Assembly (NCBI RefSeq): GCF_019308285.1
Contig: NZ_WWEM01000019.1
Location: forward strand, 62,001-126,000
From: Flavobacterium quisquiliarum
Lineage (GTDB): Bacteria; Bacteroidota; Bacteroidia; Flavobacteriales; Flavobacteriaceae
Direction: 5' to 3'
Length of the DNA stretch: 64,000 nt
Of the stretch, positions 8,739 through 17,218 are shown in pieces (positions within the stretch are counted from its first letter, which is position 1; each line of letters opens with the position of its first letter). A program made the translations under genes and the position numbers. Under the pieces are notes generated by a model. The model did no database searches, had not been told where the DNA came from, and saw nothing but the letters and a program-made list of their open reading frames with translations.

Positions 8739-8906
8739 AAACACATAGAAACATAGATTTTTTGTTATTAAAAGAGGTAATCAAAAGAAACTAGTTTTTG
8801 ACACATAGTTACATGTTTACGAAGGATTTATAAACACAACAACTATGTTTATTTTAAATGAATGAAATGCCTTTTGAACACAAAAAAACTATGTTTCTAT
8901 GTGTTT
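8739..8906 (+). repeat. Palindromic intergenic repeat, copy 2 of 2
   Basis: It has the same 18-bp ends as copy 1 (AAACACATAGAAACATAG and complement) and the same internal strings AAAAGAAACTAGTTT, ACACATAGTT and AAATGAATGAAATGCC. It is about 30 bp longer than copy 1 and has a degraded central hairpin. It ends 17 bp before the cupin start. Confidence 0.75.
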
Positions 8907-8923
8907 AAAAAATAAATTAAAAT

Positions 8924-9409
8924 ATGAAAACAATTCCAAGAAGAGTCGTAACAGGTTTACGAAATGGAAAATCAATAATAGAACAAGACCAAATCGTAAC
9001 CAATGTTTCGGAACATTTTCCGGGATTGATTATTTCGGATATTTGGTCAACAGATAGTACACCTGCAAAATTTGATGAAAAGGAAATCGAAAATACTGCT
9101 TTTCCAAATACGCCCAAAAATGGAAGTTACTTTCGTTACGTACAAATTCCGCCAGACAAAGATTTAGGAATTGTAGCACCCGAAGGACAGCCACATCCGC
9201 TAATGCATCAAACCGATACTTTAGATTATATTGTGATTCTAGCTGGAGAAATTTATCTCATTGTAGAGGAGGAGGAAACTTTATTACAGGCGGGTGATAT
9301 TGTAATTCAACGTGGCACCAATCATGCTTGGAGTAATCGGTCTGATTCTCCTTGTATTCAATTAGCTGTTTTATTGGATGCAAAGAAGATGGAAGAGAAA
9401 AGAATATAG
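8924..9409 (+). CDS. Cupin-domain protein
   Basis: This 161-residue soluble protein has a C-terminal cupin barrel (residues about 70-150). The motif-1 region LDYIVILAGEIYLIVEEEE and the motif-2 region GDIVIQRGTNHAWSNRS are visible, including a His in motif 2. The first 60 residues resemble the N-terminus of small cupins linked to dioxygenase or regulatory families. A metal site is likely but incomplete by eye. It is monocistronic, and its 5' leader contains repeat copy 2, which could affect its expression. Function is unknown. Confidence 0.8.
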   Translation: MKTIPRRVVTGLRNGKSIIEQDQIVTNVSEHFPGLIISDIWSTDSTPAKFDEKEIENTAFPNTPKNGSYFRYVQIPPDKDLGIVAPEGQPHPLMHQTDTLDYIVILAGEIYLIVEEEETLLQAGDIVIQRGTNHAWSNRSDSPCIQLAVLLDAKKMEEKRI

Positions 9410-9500
9410 AGAAAAGATTAAAGAAAGTAGAATAAAGAAAAATCTCCCAGCTATTTAAAGGATAACTGGGAGATAATCAAAAAATAAACACAAACTATCT

Positions 9501-12500
9501 TTAGAACGAGTATCTTAAGCCAAGCTGTCCTTGGAATCTTGAAGCTAACTGATCTATTGTATAAGGTGTAGAAGTTGGTTTTTGGAAGGTATAAGTTGGA
9601 TCGCCTGTCGCAACACCACCTAAGTTTCCAGATTTAGTTAAACCAATACTTGCTGTTGAATTATAAGTGTTAGGAACGAAATAGCTTCTTCCCCAATCTT
9701 TGTTGATAAGGTTTCCGATATTTGCCATGCTGAATGAAATTTGGAAAGTTCCTACTTTAGTCACTTTAATTTCGTCCATTAATTTTAAGTCAGCTTGAAT
9801 GTTCCATGGAGTTGTATCACCATTTCTTTGAGTGAATGTTCCTCTTCTGCTTTTTAAATAATCATTTCCATTAATGAATGCTTCGTAATCTGCTACTTGC
9901 TGTGCTGCTGTAGCTGAAGGAACTCCTGCTGCGCTTACACCAATATATTTAGCTGCTTCTGCCGCATCTTTAAAGATATAAGCTAATCCTGCTGCTTGTC
10001 CTGTTCCTGCAATTGTAGAGTTTACAAATCCCCAAGAGAATGGATTTCCAGATTGTGCATTAAAATATACGTTAGCAGAGAAAGTGTTATTGTCAGCTAA
10101 TTTTACAGCATATCCAACATTAGAAACAATTCTGTGTTTGATGTTGAAGTTTGAAGTTGCCAATTGAGGATCATTTGGAGTTAACGATTGGTTCATTTGG
10201 AAGTTACTTTCCATAGAGTTACGAATTCCGTTAGTTACGTCTTTAGAATCTCCGTAAGTGTAAGCTACCATAAAGTTTAAACCAAAGTCGTATGTTTTAG
10301 AAATCATTTCTGTGATGCTGTAACGGTATCCTTTATTCGTATTAGACAACAAATAAGCATTTGAAAAAGCTGAATTAATATTAGCAGCATAAATCGGCAT
10401 CTGATGATTGGTGTCGTAAGAGAAATAAGTTGGATTATCTGTCTTATTTACTTGCTGGAATTCTAAATCACGGATTACTTTAGTGTACATTCCTTCAGTA
10501 GTAAATTTATATCCGTTGATGATTTTGTCTATTGCTAGAGAGTTTCTTAAAACAGCCGGCATTTTAAATTTATTGTCAATTAAATCTGCCTGAACTTTTG
10601 GAGTTGCATCGTGGTATCCATTTAATCCGTTTGGAGTTAAAGGATCGCCAGCTGCAGCAACCTGAGCAGCAGTTAGGTTATTTTTGTCGTAGCTTCCATA
10701 ACCTACACCATCATTATAATAAGCATATCCTAACCATGCAAAAGGAACTCTACCTGTAAATACTCCAGATCCACCTCTTAAAACTAATGTTTTGTCTTCG
10801 TCAACATTATACGTAAATCCGATTCTTGGAGAAACTAAAGCTGAACCAAAGAAATTGTTTTTGATTTGGCTTAAAGGCGTGTAAGTATAAGTTGTTCCAT
10901 AATTTGGATCAGCTGGAGAGTTTTGAACCTGCGCGCTTAATTTTGGTTTAGTTGGCATATCAGTGTAATCTACTCTCACACCTGGAGTCACTTTTAATTT
11001 GCTTCCAATTCTAATTTCATCCTGAATATAAGCACTGTAAAGGTTTACATTAAATTGTGCATAAGGATTATTGAAAATCTCATCTCTTGTAGAACCGTCA
11101 AATGGATAAGTTCCACGTACACGAGTTGGTAATTTATTATAGAAATCAGCAAGAGATTTATATGAAATTCTTCCGTTAAGCGCATTTACAAATCCGTAGT
11201 TGATATCGTAGAATTCGTTGTGAGTACCAAATAATAAAGTATGATTTCCTGTTTTGTAAGTAAGGTTATCTGTAATTTCAGTTGTGTTTTGTTTCATATT
11301 GAAAACAGTAGCTTCACGATCGTTCCCTAAGAAAATAGTTCCTCCATTATAACCAATTTCTGTTTGTGGAAACATAATATTGCTTGATTTCGGATCACGA
11401 TAATCTTTAATTGCAGAATAACTTGCTATGAATGAGTTAGACCACTGGCTGTTGAAATGGCTTTTTAATTCTAAAACCGTACTGATCGCTTGGTTTTTTT
11501 GAGTAAAATCCATTCCTGAGAATCTAAAGTTTGCCGCGTCGCGCTCTAAGTTTGTTGCTTGAGAAATAACAGTATTGTTTCGTAATGAAATAGAGTGTTT
11601 GTCATTAATTTTCCAATCTAATTTATTGAAGAATTTCTGGCTTTTAGAAAAGTTATTGTAAGCACCATAAGTTCCTGGATCGAAACCGTAGTTTGTTTTA
11701 ACAAAGTTTGAGATCTGTTCAGCAGTAGCATTATCCAATAATGAAGTTAATTTTCCATCTGAATTAGTTTGTCCTGCATTATAAAAAATTGGATCTGTTC
11801 TTTCTGCATATTCCATATTGGTAAAAAAGAATAATTTGTCTTTTACAATTGGAAGTCCTACTCTAAAACCAACTTGGTAATCGCCAAAAGCACTTGGCAT
11901 TTTTGATCCGTCACCAGCATTGTTAGGGCCAGTAATTGCTGCACTTCTTCCGTAGCTGTAAATAGATCCTGTTACAGTGTTTGTACCGCTTCTTGTTACA
12001 GCATTAACACTTCCTCCTAAAAAGTTTCCTAATTTAATATCGTAAGGGGCAATGTAAACTTGAATATCTTGAATAGCATCTAAACTGATAGAGTTAGAAC
12101 GAGTACTGCTTCCTGGCATTCCAGAAGTTCCAGACTGACCACCCAAAGATGGGCTGAAACCAATAGCATCATTATTAATAGAACCGTCAATCGTTACGTT
12201 ATTGTATCTAAAATTAGTTCCTGCAAAAGAGTTATTAGAACTTTGTGGAACAAGTTTGGTAACATCTTGAATTCCTCTGTTGATTAAAGGAAGTCCGTTA
12301 ACTTGTTTTTCACTAATATTAGTACCGTTATTTTTAGAAGAAGGCTTAGAACCTGTTATAACTACTTCTTCCAAAACATTATTGTCAGCTTTTCCAACTA
12401 CAATAGTTGGTAAATCATTGTCTCCTAAAGCTAAATGAATTTGAGCATTAGAATAATCTTTGGTTCCAGAACTTTTAATTTCTAATTCGTAAGGCCCGCC

Positions 12501-12716
12501 TGCATTTAAGTTTTCGAAGCTAAAGCGTCCTTGTTTGTCTGTTGTAGCTTTGTAAACGGCATTTGTAGGTAAATGTGTCAATGTTACTTCAGCACCTGTA
12601 AGAGGGCTTGTACCATCATTTACTCTGGCGGATAAAGAAGAGGTTGTAATTTGGGCAAAAATGTTTCCTATAGTTAGGAGCATTAAAGCCGTAAAAAAGA
12701 GTCTTAGTTTTGTCAT
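9501..12716 (-). CDS. Oar-like TonB-dependent receptor with carboxypeptidase-regulatory-like domain
   Basis: This large outer-membrane receptor has 1071 residues. A signal peptide (ends near IFAQ) is followed by a CarboxypepD_reg-like beta-sandwich (about residues 30-105), a TonB plug (VNGLPLINRGIQDVTKLVPQ, then DAIQDIQVYIAPYDIKLGNF) and a long barrel ending RYSF. This layout matches Myxococcus Oar-type proteins common in Flavobacteriia, thought to import or export peptides/proteins or to act in surface organisation. There is no SusD partner. A leader of about 300 bp precedes it, and a near-consensus -7 box (TTTATTTG, minus strand 12743-12750) could drive it. Confidence 0.9.
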   Translation of the reverse strand: MTKLRLFFTALMLLTIGNIFAQITTSSLSARVNDGTSPLTGAEVTLTHLPTNAVYKATTDKQGRFSFENLNAGGPYELEIKSSGTKDYSNAQIHLALGDNDLPTIVVGKADNNVLEEVVITGSKPSSKNNGTNISEKQVNGLPLINRGIQDVTKLVPQSSNNSFAGTNFRYNNVTIDGSINNDAIGFSPSLGGQSGTSGMPGSSTRSNSISLDAIQDIQVYIAPYDIKLGNFLGGSVNAVTRSGTNTVTGSIYSYGRSAAITGPNNAGDGSKMPSAFGDYQVGFRVGLPIVKDKLFFFTNMEYAERTDPIFYNAGQTNSDGKLTSLLDNATAEQISNFVKTNYGFDPGTYGAYNNFSKSQKFFNKLDWKINDKHSISLRNNTVISQATNLERDAANFRFSGMDFTQKNQAISTVLELKSHFNSQWSNSFIASYSAIKDYRDPKSSNIMFPQTEIGYNGGTIFLGNDREATVFNMKQNTTEITDNLTYKTGNHTLLFGTHNEFYDINYGFVNALNGRISYKSLADFYNKLPTRVRGTYPFDGSTRDEIFNNPYAQFNVNLYSAYIQDEIRIGSKLKVTPGVRVDYTDMPTKPKLSAQVQNSPADPNYGTTYTYTPLSQIKNNFFGSALVSPRIGFTYNVDEDKTLVLRGGSGVFTGRVPFAWLGYAYYNDGVGYGSYDKNNLTAAQVAAAGDPLTPNGLNGYHDATPKVQADLIDNKFKMPAVLRNSLAIDKIINGYKFTTEGMYTKVIRDLEFQQVNKTDNPTYFSYDTNHQMPIYAANINSAFSNAYLLSNTNKGYRYSITEMISKTYDFGLNFMVAYTYGDSKDVTNGIRNSMESNFQMNQSLTPNDPQLATSNFNIKHRIVSNVGYAVKLADNNTFSANVYFNAQSGNPFSWGFVNSTIAGTGQAAGLAYIFKDAAEAAKYIGVSAAGVPSATAAQQVADYEAFINGNDYLKSRRGTFTQRNGDTTPWNIQADLKLMDEIKVTKVGTFQISFSMANIGNLINKDWGRSYFVPNTYNSTASIGLTKSGNLGGVATGDPTYTFQKPTSTPYTIDQLASRFQGQLGLRYSF

Positions 12717-13017
12717 GTTGTTTATTAGTTTTTATTTCACGACAAATAAAATCTCTTTAATTCGATTCGATTTAAGGCTAATGTTAACGAAAAATCAAAA
12801 AACAATTCTTTGTTAAATTAAGATAACCAAGATGTTATTGGATGAAAAATACGTATATCCCTTTAAAATCAACAGGTTTGTGTTAAAGCCCGTTAAATAA
12901 GGGATTAGACTTAGATTTAAAGTAGATTAGAGATAGATTAGAGTATTATGCAAATGTTACCAAACTTAAAAAATAGAATTTTAGAAGAATAAAAAGCAAT
13001 AAAATTTATGTAGAAAT
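12717..13017. other. 301-bp intergenic region upstream of Oar-like gene
   Basis: No ORF or RNA gene is seen. It holds the putative promoter of the Oar-like gene (minus strand, about 12743-12750) and a short tandem duplication, TAGATTAGAGA followed by TAGATTAGAG at 12923-12943, preceded by related TTAGACTTAGATT. This could be chance or a regulator site array. Confidence 0.4.
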
Positions 13018-14385
13018 TTAGGGAAACAGTAGAGAAAAAACAGTGCCTTTTTCCAGTTCAGAATCTACGGTTAAAGTAATGTCATGACGCTTCAAAATCT
13101 GCATCGTAATAAAAAGCCCTAATCCTTGACCTTGAATATGTCTTGTGCGGTCACTTCTAAAAAATAAATCAAAAATAGATTCGATATCTTTCTTGTCAAT
13201 TCCAGAACCCTGATCTATAATTTTTAAAAGAAGTTTTCCATTGTCTTCTAATGCAATTACGTTTACTGGTAAGGGAAATGAAAACTTAATAGCATTGTCT
13301 ATAATATTATAAAGTGCAATAAAAATCATGTGTCTGTTGGCATGCACAGTTAATAAATCTTCATTATTTATAATTGCATCCAGATTAAGTGCTATTTTAA
13401 CTGTCGGATATTCTATAGCTTTCTTTTCCAGTATACTCCATAAAATTTCATCAATGCGAATATTTTCCATTTGATGCGGTTCTGAAAGTTCCAGTCCTGA
13501 AAGAATCAATAATCCGTCTAAAGTATATTTTAAATGAAGTGTATCTTTTCTAAGAGATTTTAGTACTTCCTCATATTGTTCGTTCGTTCTGCTATGCTGT
13601 AAAGCAACTTCAATATCACCTATAATAATAGTAAGCGGTGTTTTGAGTTCGTGAGAGGCATTTTTAAGGAAATTTTTCTGTATGCTCACACCACTTTCTA
13701 ATCTTTCCAAAAGATAATTAAAAGTAGTGATCAATTCTTTTATTTCATCTTTTCCACTAACAGCTGGCATCTCTAATCTCGAATGCAGGTTTTCTGTTGT
13801 AATCGTGTTTACTTTTGAAATGACATCTTCAAAAGGCCTAAAAGTCTGCCTGGACAAAAATCTTCCCAAAAGATAATTAAGCGCAATTCCAACCAAATAA
13901 AAGATTATAAATACAATTGCCAGCATTTCGAGCTGCTGATTTCCTACATCATCAATTCCAGAGACAACAATAATGAAATCACCTTGGTTGTCTTTGTAAT
14001 AAAGCCCTGTAAATTGACGGTTATCTATAGTGAAATGTAATATTCGATCTTTTGAAATAGCTTTTAATTCATGGTCACTTAATTTAACTGGCACATCATC
14101 ATGCAAATATACTTTTTTGCTTTTTGCGTTGTAGATTCTGATAGATTGATTCGTTATTCTATTATACTGAGTTTCTATTTCTTCATAACTAACGCTATCC
14201 ATTTTAGTAATCTCATCTTTTTCAAAATAGAAAAAGGCAGTTATTAAGGCGCTGTCTTCTAATCTTTCATAATAAAGATCTTTACGATGGCTTTTAAAAA
14301 GCAAAAATGATCCAATCAGAAGAAGTCCGACAATAAAAGCAAACAATATTGTAGAATTTAATGCTAACTTATTTTTGAGATTCAT
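13018..14385 (-). CDS. Sensor histidine kinase (HAMP, two TM segments)
   Basis: This membrane sensor kinase has 455 residues. TM1 lies near residues 9-30 and a periplasmic sensor of about 120 residues follows. TM2 (about 155-175) leads to a HAMP segment, then the H-box NASHELKTPLTIII, the N-box NIIDNAIKFS, and the G1/G2 boxes DQGSGI and GQGLGLFI. It is the partner of the response regulator just upstream on the same strand; the reading frames overlap by 17 bp, so translation is probably coupled. The signal is unknown. Confidence 0.92.
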   Translation of the reverse strand: MNLKNKLALNSTILFAFIVGLLLIGSFLLFKSHRKDLYYERLEDSALITAFFYFEKDEITKMDSVSYEEIETQYNRITNQSIRIYNAKSKKVYLHDDVPVKLSDHELKAISKDRILHFTIDNRQFTGLYYKDNQGDFIIVVSGIDDVGNQQLEMLAIVFIIFYLVGIALNYLLGRFLSRQTFRPFEDVISKVNTITTENLHSRLEMPAVSGKDEIKELITTFNYLLERLESGVSIQKNFLKNASHELKTPLTIIIGDIEVALQHSRTNEQYEEVLKSLRKDTLHLKYTLDGLLILSGLELSEPHQMENIRIDEILWSILEKKAIEYPTVKIALNLDAIINNEDLLTVHANRHMIFIALYNIIDNAIKFSFPLPVNVIALEDNGKLLLKIIDQGSGIDKKDIESIFDLFFRSDRTRHIQGQGLGLFITMQILKRHDITLTVDSELEKGTVFSLLFP

Positions 14386-15067
14386 GGGACTTCTTTTTTA
14401 GCATATACCCAGTTCCTTTTACAGTATGAATCAGTGGTTCTGAAAAGTTCTTGTCTACTTTATTTCTTAAGTAGTTTATATAGACATCAACAGTATTGGT
14501 ATTCATGTCTAAGTCCAGATTCCAGACCGCCTCAGCAATTGCAATTCTCGAAAGTGCTTTTTCTCTGTTTTTCATAAAGAAAATTAAAAGTTTCAGCTCT
14601 CTTGACGAAAGATTCAATTCTTTCCCATCTCTTGAAGCACTCTGCTCTTTCATATTGATTTCAATTCCCGCATAAGATTGAAAATCTAAAATTCCCGCAC
14701 TAAATTCGGCTCGGCGCAGCTGTGCGTTGATTCGAGCCAAAAGCTCTTCAAATAAAAAAGGTTTAGCCAAATAATCATCGGCTCCAGCCTGTAATCCTTT
14801 AATTTTTTCTTGAGGCGTATCTAGAGCACTAAGAATAAGGATTGGGACAATTATTTTTCTTTTTCGTAAAATCTCACAAACCTCAAAACCTGTAATATCA
14901 GGAAGCATGATATCGAGAATAATGATATCAAAATCATTTTCTGTAACCGCAGCAATTGCGTCGTATCCTTTAGAAACGGTTTTAACCTGATAAAGATGTT
15001 CTTCCAAACCTCTTAAAATAAAAGAAGCCACTCTCGGATCATCTTCAACTAATAGTACTTTATTCAT
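14369..15067 (-). CDS. OmpR/PhoB-family response regulator
   Basis: The product has 232 residues: a receiver domain (acidic pocket LLVEDDPR, phospho-Asp in IIILDIMLPD at about 52, Lys in YLAKPF) followed by an OmpR-type winged helix (SSRELKLLIFFMKNREKALSR, VDVYINYLRNKVD). It forms a two-component system with the kinase that follows. It could govern the nearby Oar-like receptor or the bestrophin gene, but no shared site was identified. Confidence 0.93.
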   Translation of the reverse strand: MNKVLLVEDDPRVASFILRGLEEHLYQVKTVSKGYDAIAAVTENDFDIIILDIMLPDITGFEVCEILRKRKIIVPILILSALDTPQEKIKGLQAGADDYLAKPFLFEELLARINAQLRRAEFSAGILDFQSYAGIEINMKEQSASRDGKELNLSSRELKLLIFFMKNREKALSRIAIAEAVWNLDLDMNTNTVDVYINYLRNKVDKNFSEPLIHTVKGTGYMLKKKSHESQK

Positions 15068-15103
15068 GGATGAATAGTGTTGCTCAATATATATAGTGCA
15101 ATT

Positions 15104-16021
15104 TTAGGTAATATAATAATCACTATTTGTTTTTACCGGATTAATTTTTTTACCATTTAATTCTAGTAGTGTATTTTCGATCATTTCAGACATCGTATCT
15201 AAAGCAAGGTCATTGGGTTGCATGCCAAAGGGATCTTCTAATTCATCTGCAATGGCTTCGAGCGCAACAAAAGTGTAGGCTATAAATACAATTATAAATG
15301 GTGTAATCCAGCCTAATGTTTCAACAAATCCAAATGGAAGCATAAAACAATAAATGTAAACGGTGCGGTGCAATAATACACTATAAGTATAAGGAATAGG
15401 GGTGCTGGCAATTCGCTCGCATCCGCCTACAATATCCGAAAGTTTGTTCAGATTTTCTTCAAAAGCCAATTGGGTAACACTGTCAATTTTACCGTCTGCT
15501 TTTGCTTTTTTAATCCAATTTCCGAGTTCTCTTAAAATGATGATAGGTTTATAACGGACTTCTTTTAAACTTTCGGCAAATTCGTTTCTCAAAAGACGTT
15601 TTAAATCTTCCTCAGAATCGGTATGTCTCAATTGATGTTTTAGGCTGTAAACAAAAGCGATTAGAAGGTTGATAAATTCATCACGTTTCGTTTCGTGTTC
15701 TTTGTCATTAATAAGAGAAATGCTTTGTCTAGCAAGGGAACGGGTATCATTGAGAAGTGCGCCCCAGAGTTTTCTTCCTTCCCAAAAGCGATCATAACTT
15801 ACATTGTTTCTAAAACCAAGAAATATGGCAAGTGTTATTCCAAATAAAGTAAAAGCGGCCGGATTGATATGCAGATTATGCTCTAATAAAAAAGATTTAA
15901 AATAAACTACTGTAAGAGAAAACAGCAGCAATAAAAGAAGTCTTGGAAGTAATTGTGGTAAAACGGAACCGTTCCACTCAAAAAGCATTTTGAACCAATT
16001 CGTTTTTTTCTTGATAATCAT
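15104..16021 (-). CDS. Bestrophin-family membrane protein
   Basis: The 305-residue product belongs to the bestrophin/UPF0187 family. The N-terminal TM region is around SVLPQLLPRLLLLLLFSLTV, and family signatures FRNNVSYDRFWEGRKLWG and, near the C-terminus, LEAIADELEDPFG are visible. Bacterial homologues form pentameric ion channels. It lies directly upstream of the response regulator gene on the same strand (36-bp gap), so it may be co-transcribed with the two-component system. Confidence 0.88.
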   Translation of the reverse strand: MIIKKKTNWFKMLFEWNGSVLPQLLPRLLLLLLFSLTVVYFKSFLLEHNLHINPAAFTLFGITLAIFLGFRNNVSYDRFWEGRKLWGALLNDTRSLARQSISLINDKEHETKRDEFINLLIAFVYSLKHQLRHTDSEEDLKRLLRNEFAESLKEVRYKPIIILRELGNWIKKAKADGKIDSVTQLAFEENLNKLSDIVGGCERIASTPIPYTYSVLLHRTVYIYCFMLPFGFVETLGWITPFIIVFIAYTFVALEAIADELEDPFGMQPNDLALDTMSEMIENTLLELNGKKINPVKTNSDYYIT

Positions 16022-16209
16022 TGGATGAGTAAAGAATTATAATACTATAAAAGTAATTAAAAGTATAGAATTTTGGAGTATAAAAATAGCAGTAATATTT
16101 GTTTTTGATAATTGAAAAAGAGTAAGTAAAAGAGTTCAAAAAGTTTTATATTTGAGAAATACTATTCTATAAAAGCACAATCGAAGTTTCATTTTAATTC
16201 AAGCACTTT

Positions 16210-16989
16210 ATGAAGATATTTTTTATGAGAGCAATGTTGTTTTTAATGTTTTTGACTTTTTTTTCCTGTGATACCAAAAAGCAAAAACCGGAACCAAAAC
16301 CATATAAAGCAGGTGTGATTTTATCTTTTGATGATGCTTATGTCGATGAATGGGCCGAAGCCGATAATGTTTTGAAAAAGTATAATTGGAGAGCCACTTT
16401 TAATGTCTGCAGAATCGATTCTATTGGAGCTCCTGAAATTAAAAAGCTTCTTGAAATGCAAAAGTACGGGCACGAAATTGCGGGCCATGGTTATCATCAT
16501 TACAATGCCGTAAAATTTGTGCAGCAAAACGGAATAGATGCCTACATGCAACAAGAAATAGATCCTATGATTGTTTCAATGAAAAAGAAAGGTTTCAATG
16601 TAACTTCTTTTGCTTATCCTTACGGAGAAAGATCTGATGAACTGGATAAAGCGCTGTCTCCAGATTTTAAAATTATTAGAGGAAGAGCTTTTGGAGGCGA
16701 ACTTCCAGAAAAGCAAGACAGTTATTTTAATAATTCAAAAATTGTCTTTGCTTTTGATATTGATAACAGTCATATTCATTTTAGTATTCCGTATCTTTTA
16801 GAATTACTGGATTATGCTAAAAAACACAACAAAATTTTAATTCTATGCAGTCATAAACCAGTTAAAGAAGTAACTGAAAATTATCAAACAAAAATTGAAA
16901 CTTTAGAATTCGTTTGCCGTTATATGAAGCTTAATGATCTTAAATTTTATACTTTGTCAGATTTAGATGATTTACTTCCTAAAAAATGA
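16210..16989 (+). CDS. Polysaccharide deacetylase (NodB-like) lipoprotein
   Basis: This 259-residue carbohydrate esterase 4-type protein has a lipobox (LTFFSC, Cys about 20). Motifs are SFDDAYVDE (catalytic/metal Asp pair), HEIAGHGYHHY (metal His) and FAYPYGE. It probably removes N- or O-acetyl groups from a cell-surface or environmental polysaccharide while anchored in the envelope. The ATG at 16210 has an in-frame ATG six codons later; the longer form is given because the signal peptide is complete. It is divergent from the bestrophin gene. Confidence 0.87.
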   Translation: MKIFFMRAMLFLMFLTFFSCDTKKQKPEPKPYKAGVILSFDDAYVDEWAEADNVLKKYNWRATFNVCRIDSIGAPEIKKLLEMQKYGHEIAGHGYHHYNAVKFVQQNGIDAYMQQEIDPMIVSMKKKGFNVTSFAYPYGERSDELDKALSPDFKIIRGRAFGGELPEKQDSYFNNSKIVFAFDIDNSHIHFSIPYLLELLDYAKKHNKILILCSHKPVKEVTENYQTKIETLEFVCRYMKLNDLKFYTLSDLDDLLPKK

Positions 16990-17218
16990 CAGATTTAATC
17001 TTCATTAATTCTTACTTAGAAATAGAATCCAAAAGTGGCATTGAATACGTTTGCAAATAATTTATTACATGTAATAAAATTAATTATATTAGCTTTTACA
17101 AAAGGCAGTGAGCATCTCTTTTTCATTAGCTGAAAAGACAATTCAAAATCAAATTTAGTGGTGTTTGACCGGGCAATTTAAAAACTAACGGTACTTTTTT
17201 TATACAGTAAGCGGAACA

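Noticed and set aside
7011..8906. A composite transposon
   Set aside because: No transposase or target-site duplication is visible; the repeats are too short to be IS elements, so only a MITE-like or REP-like nature is proposed.
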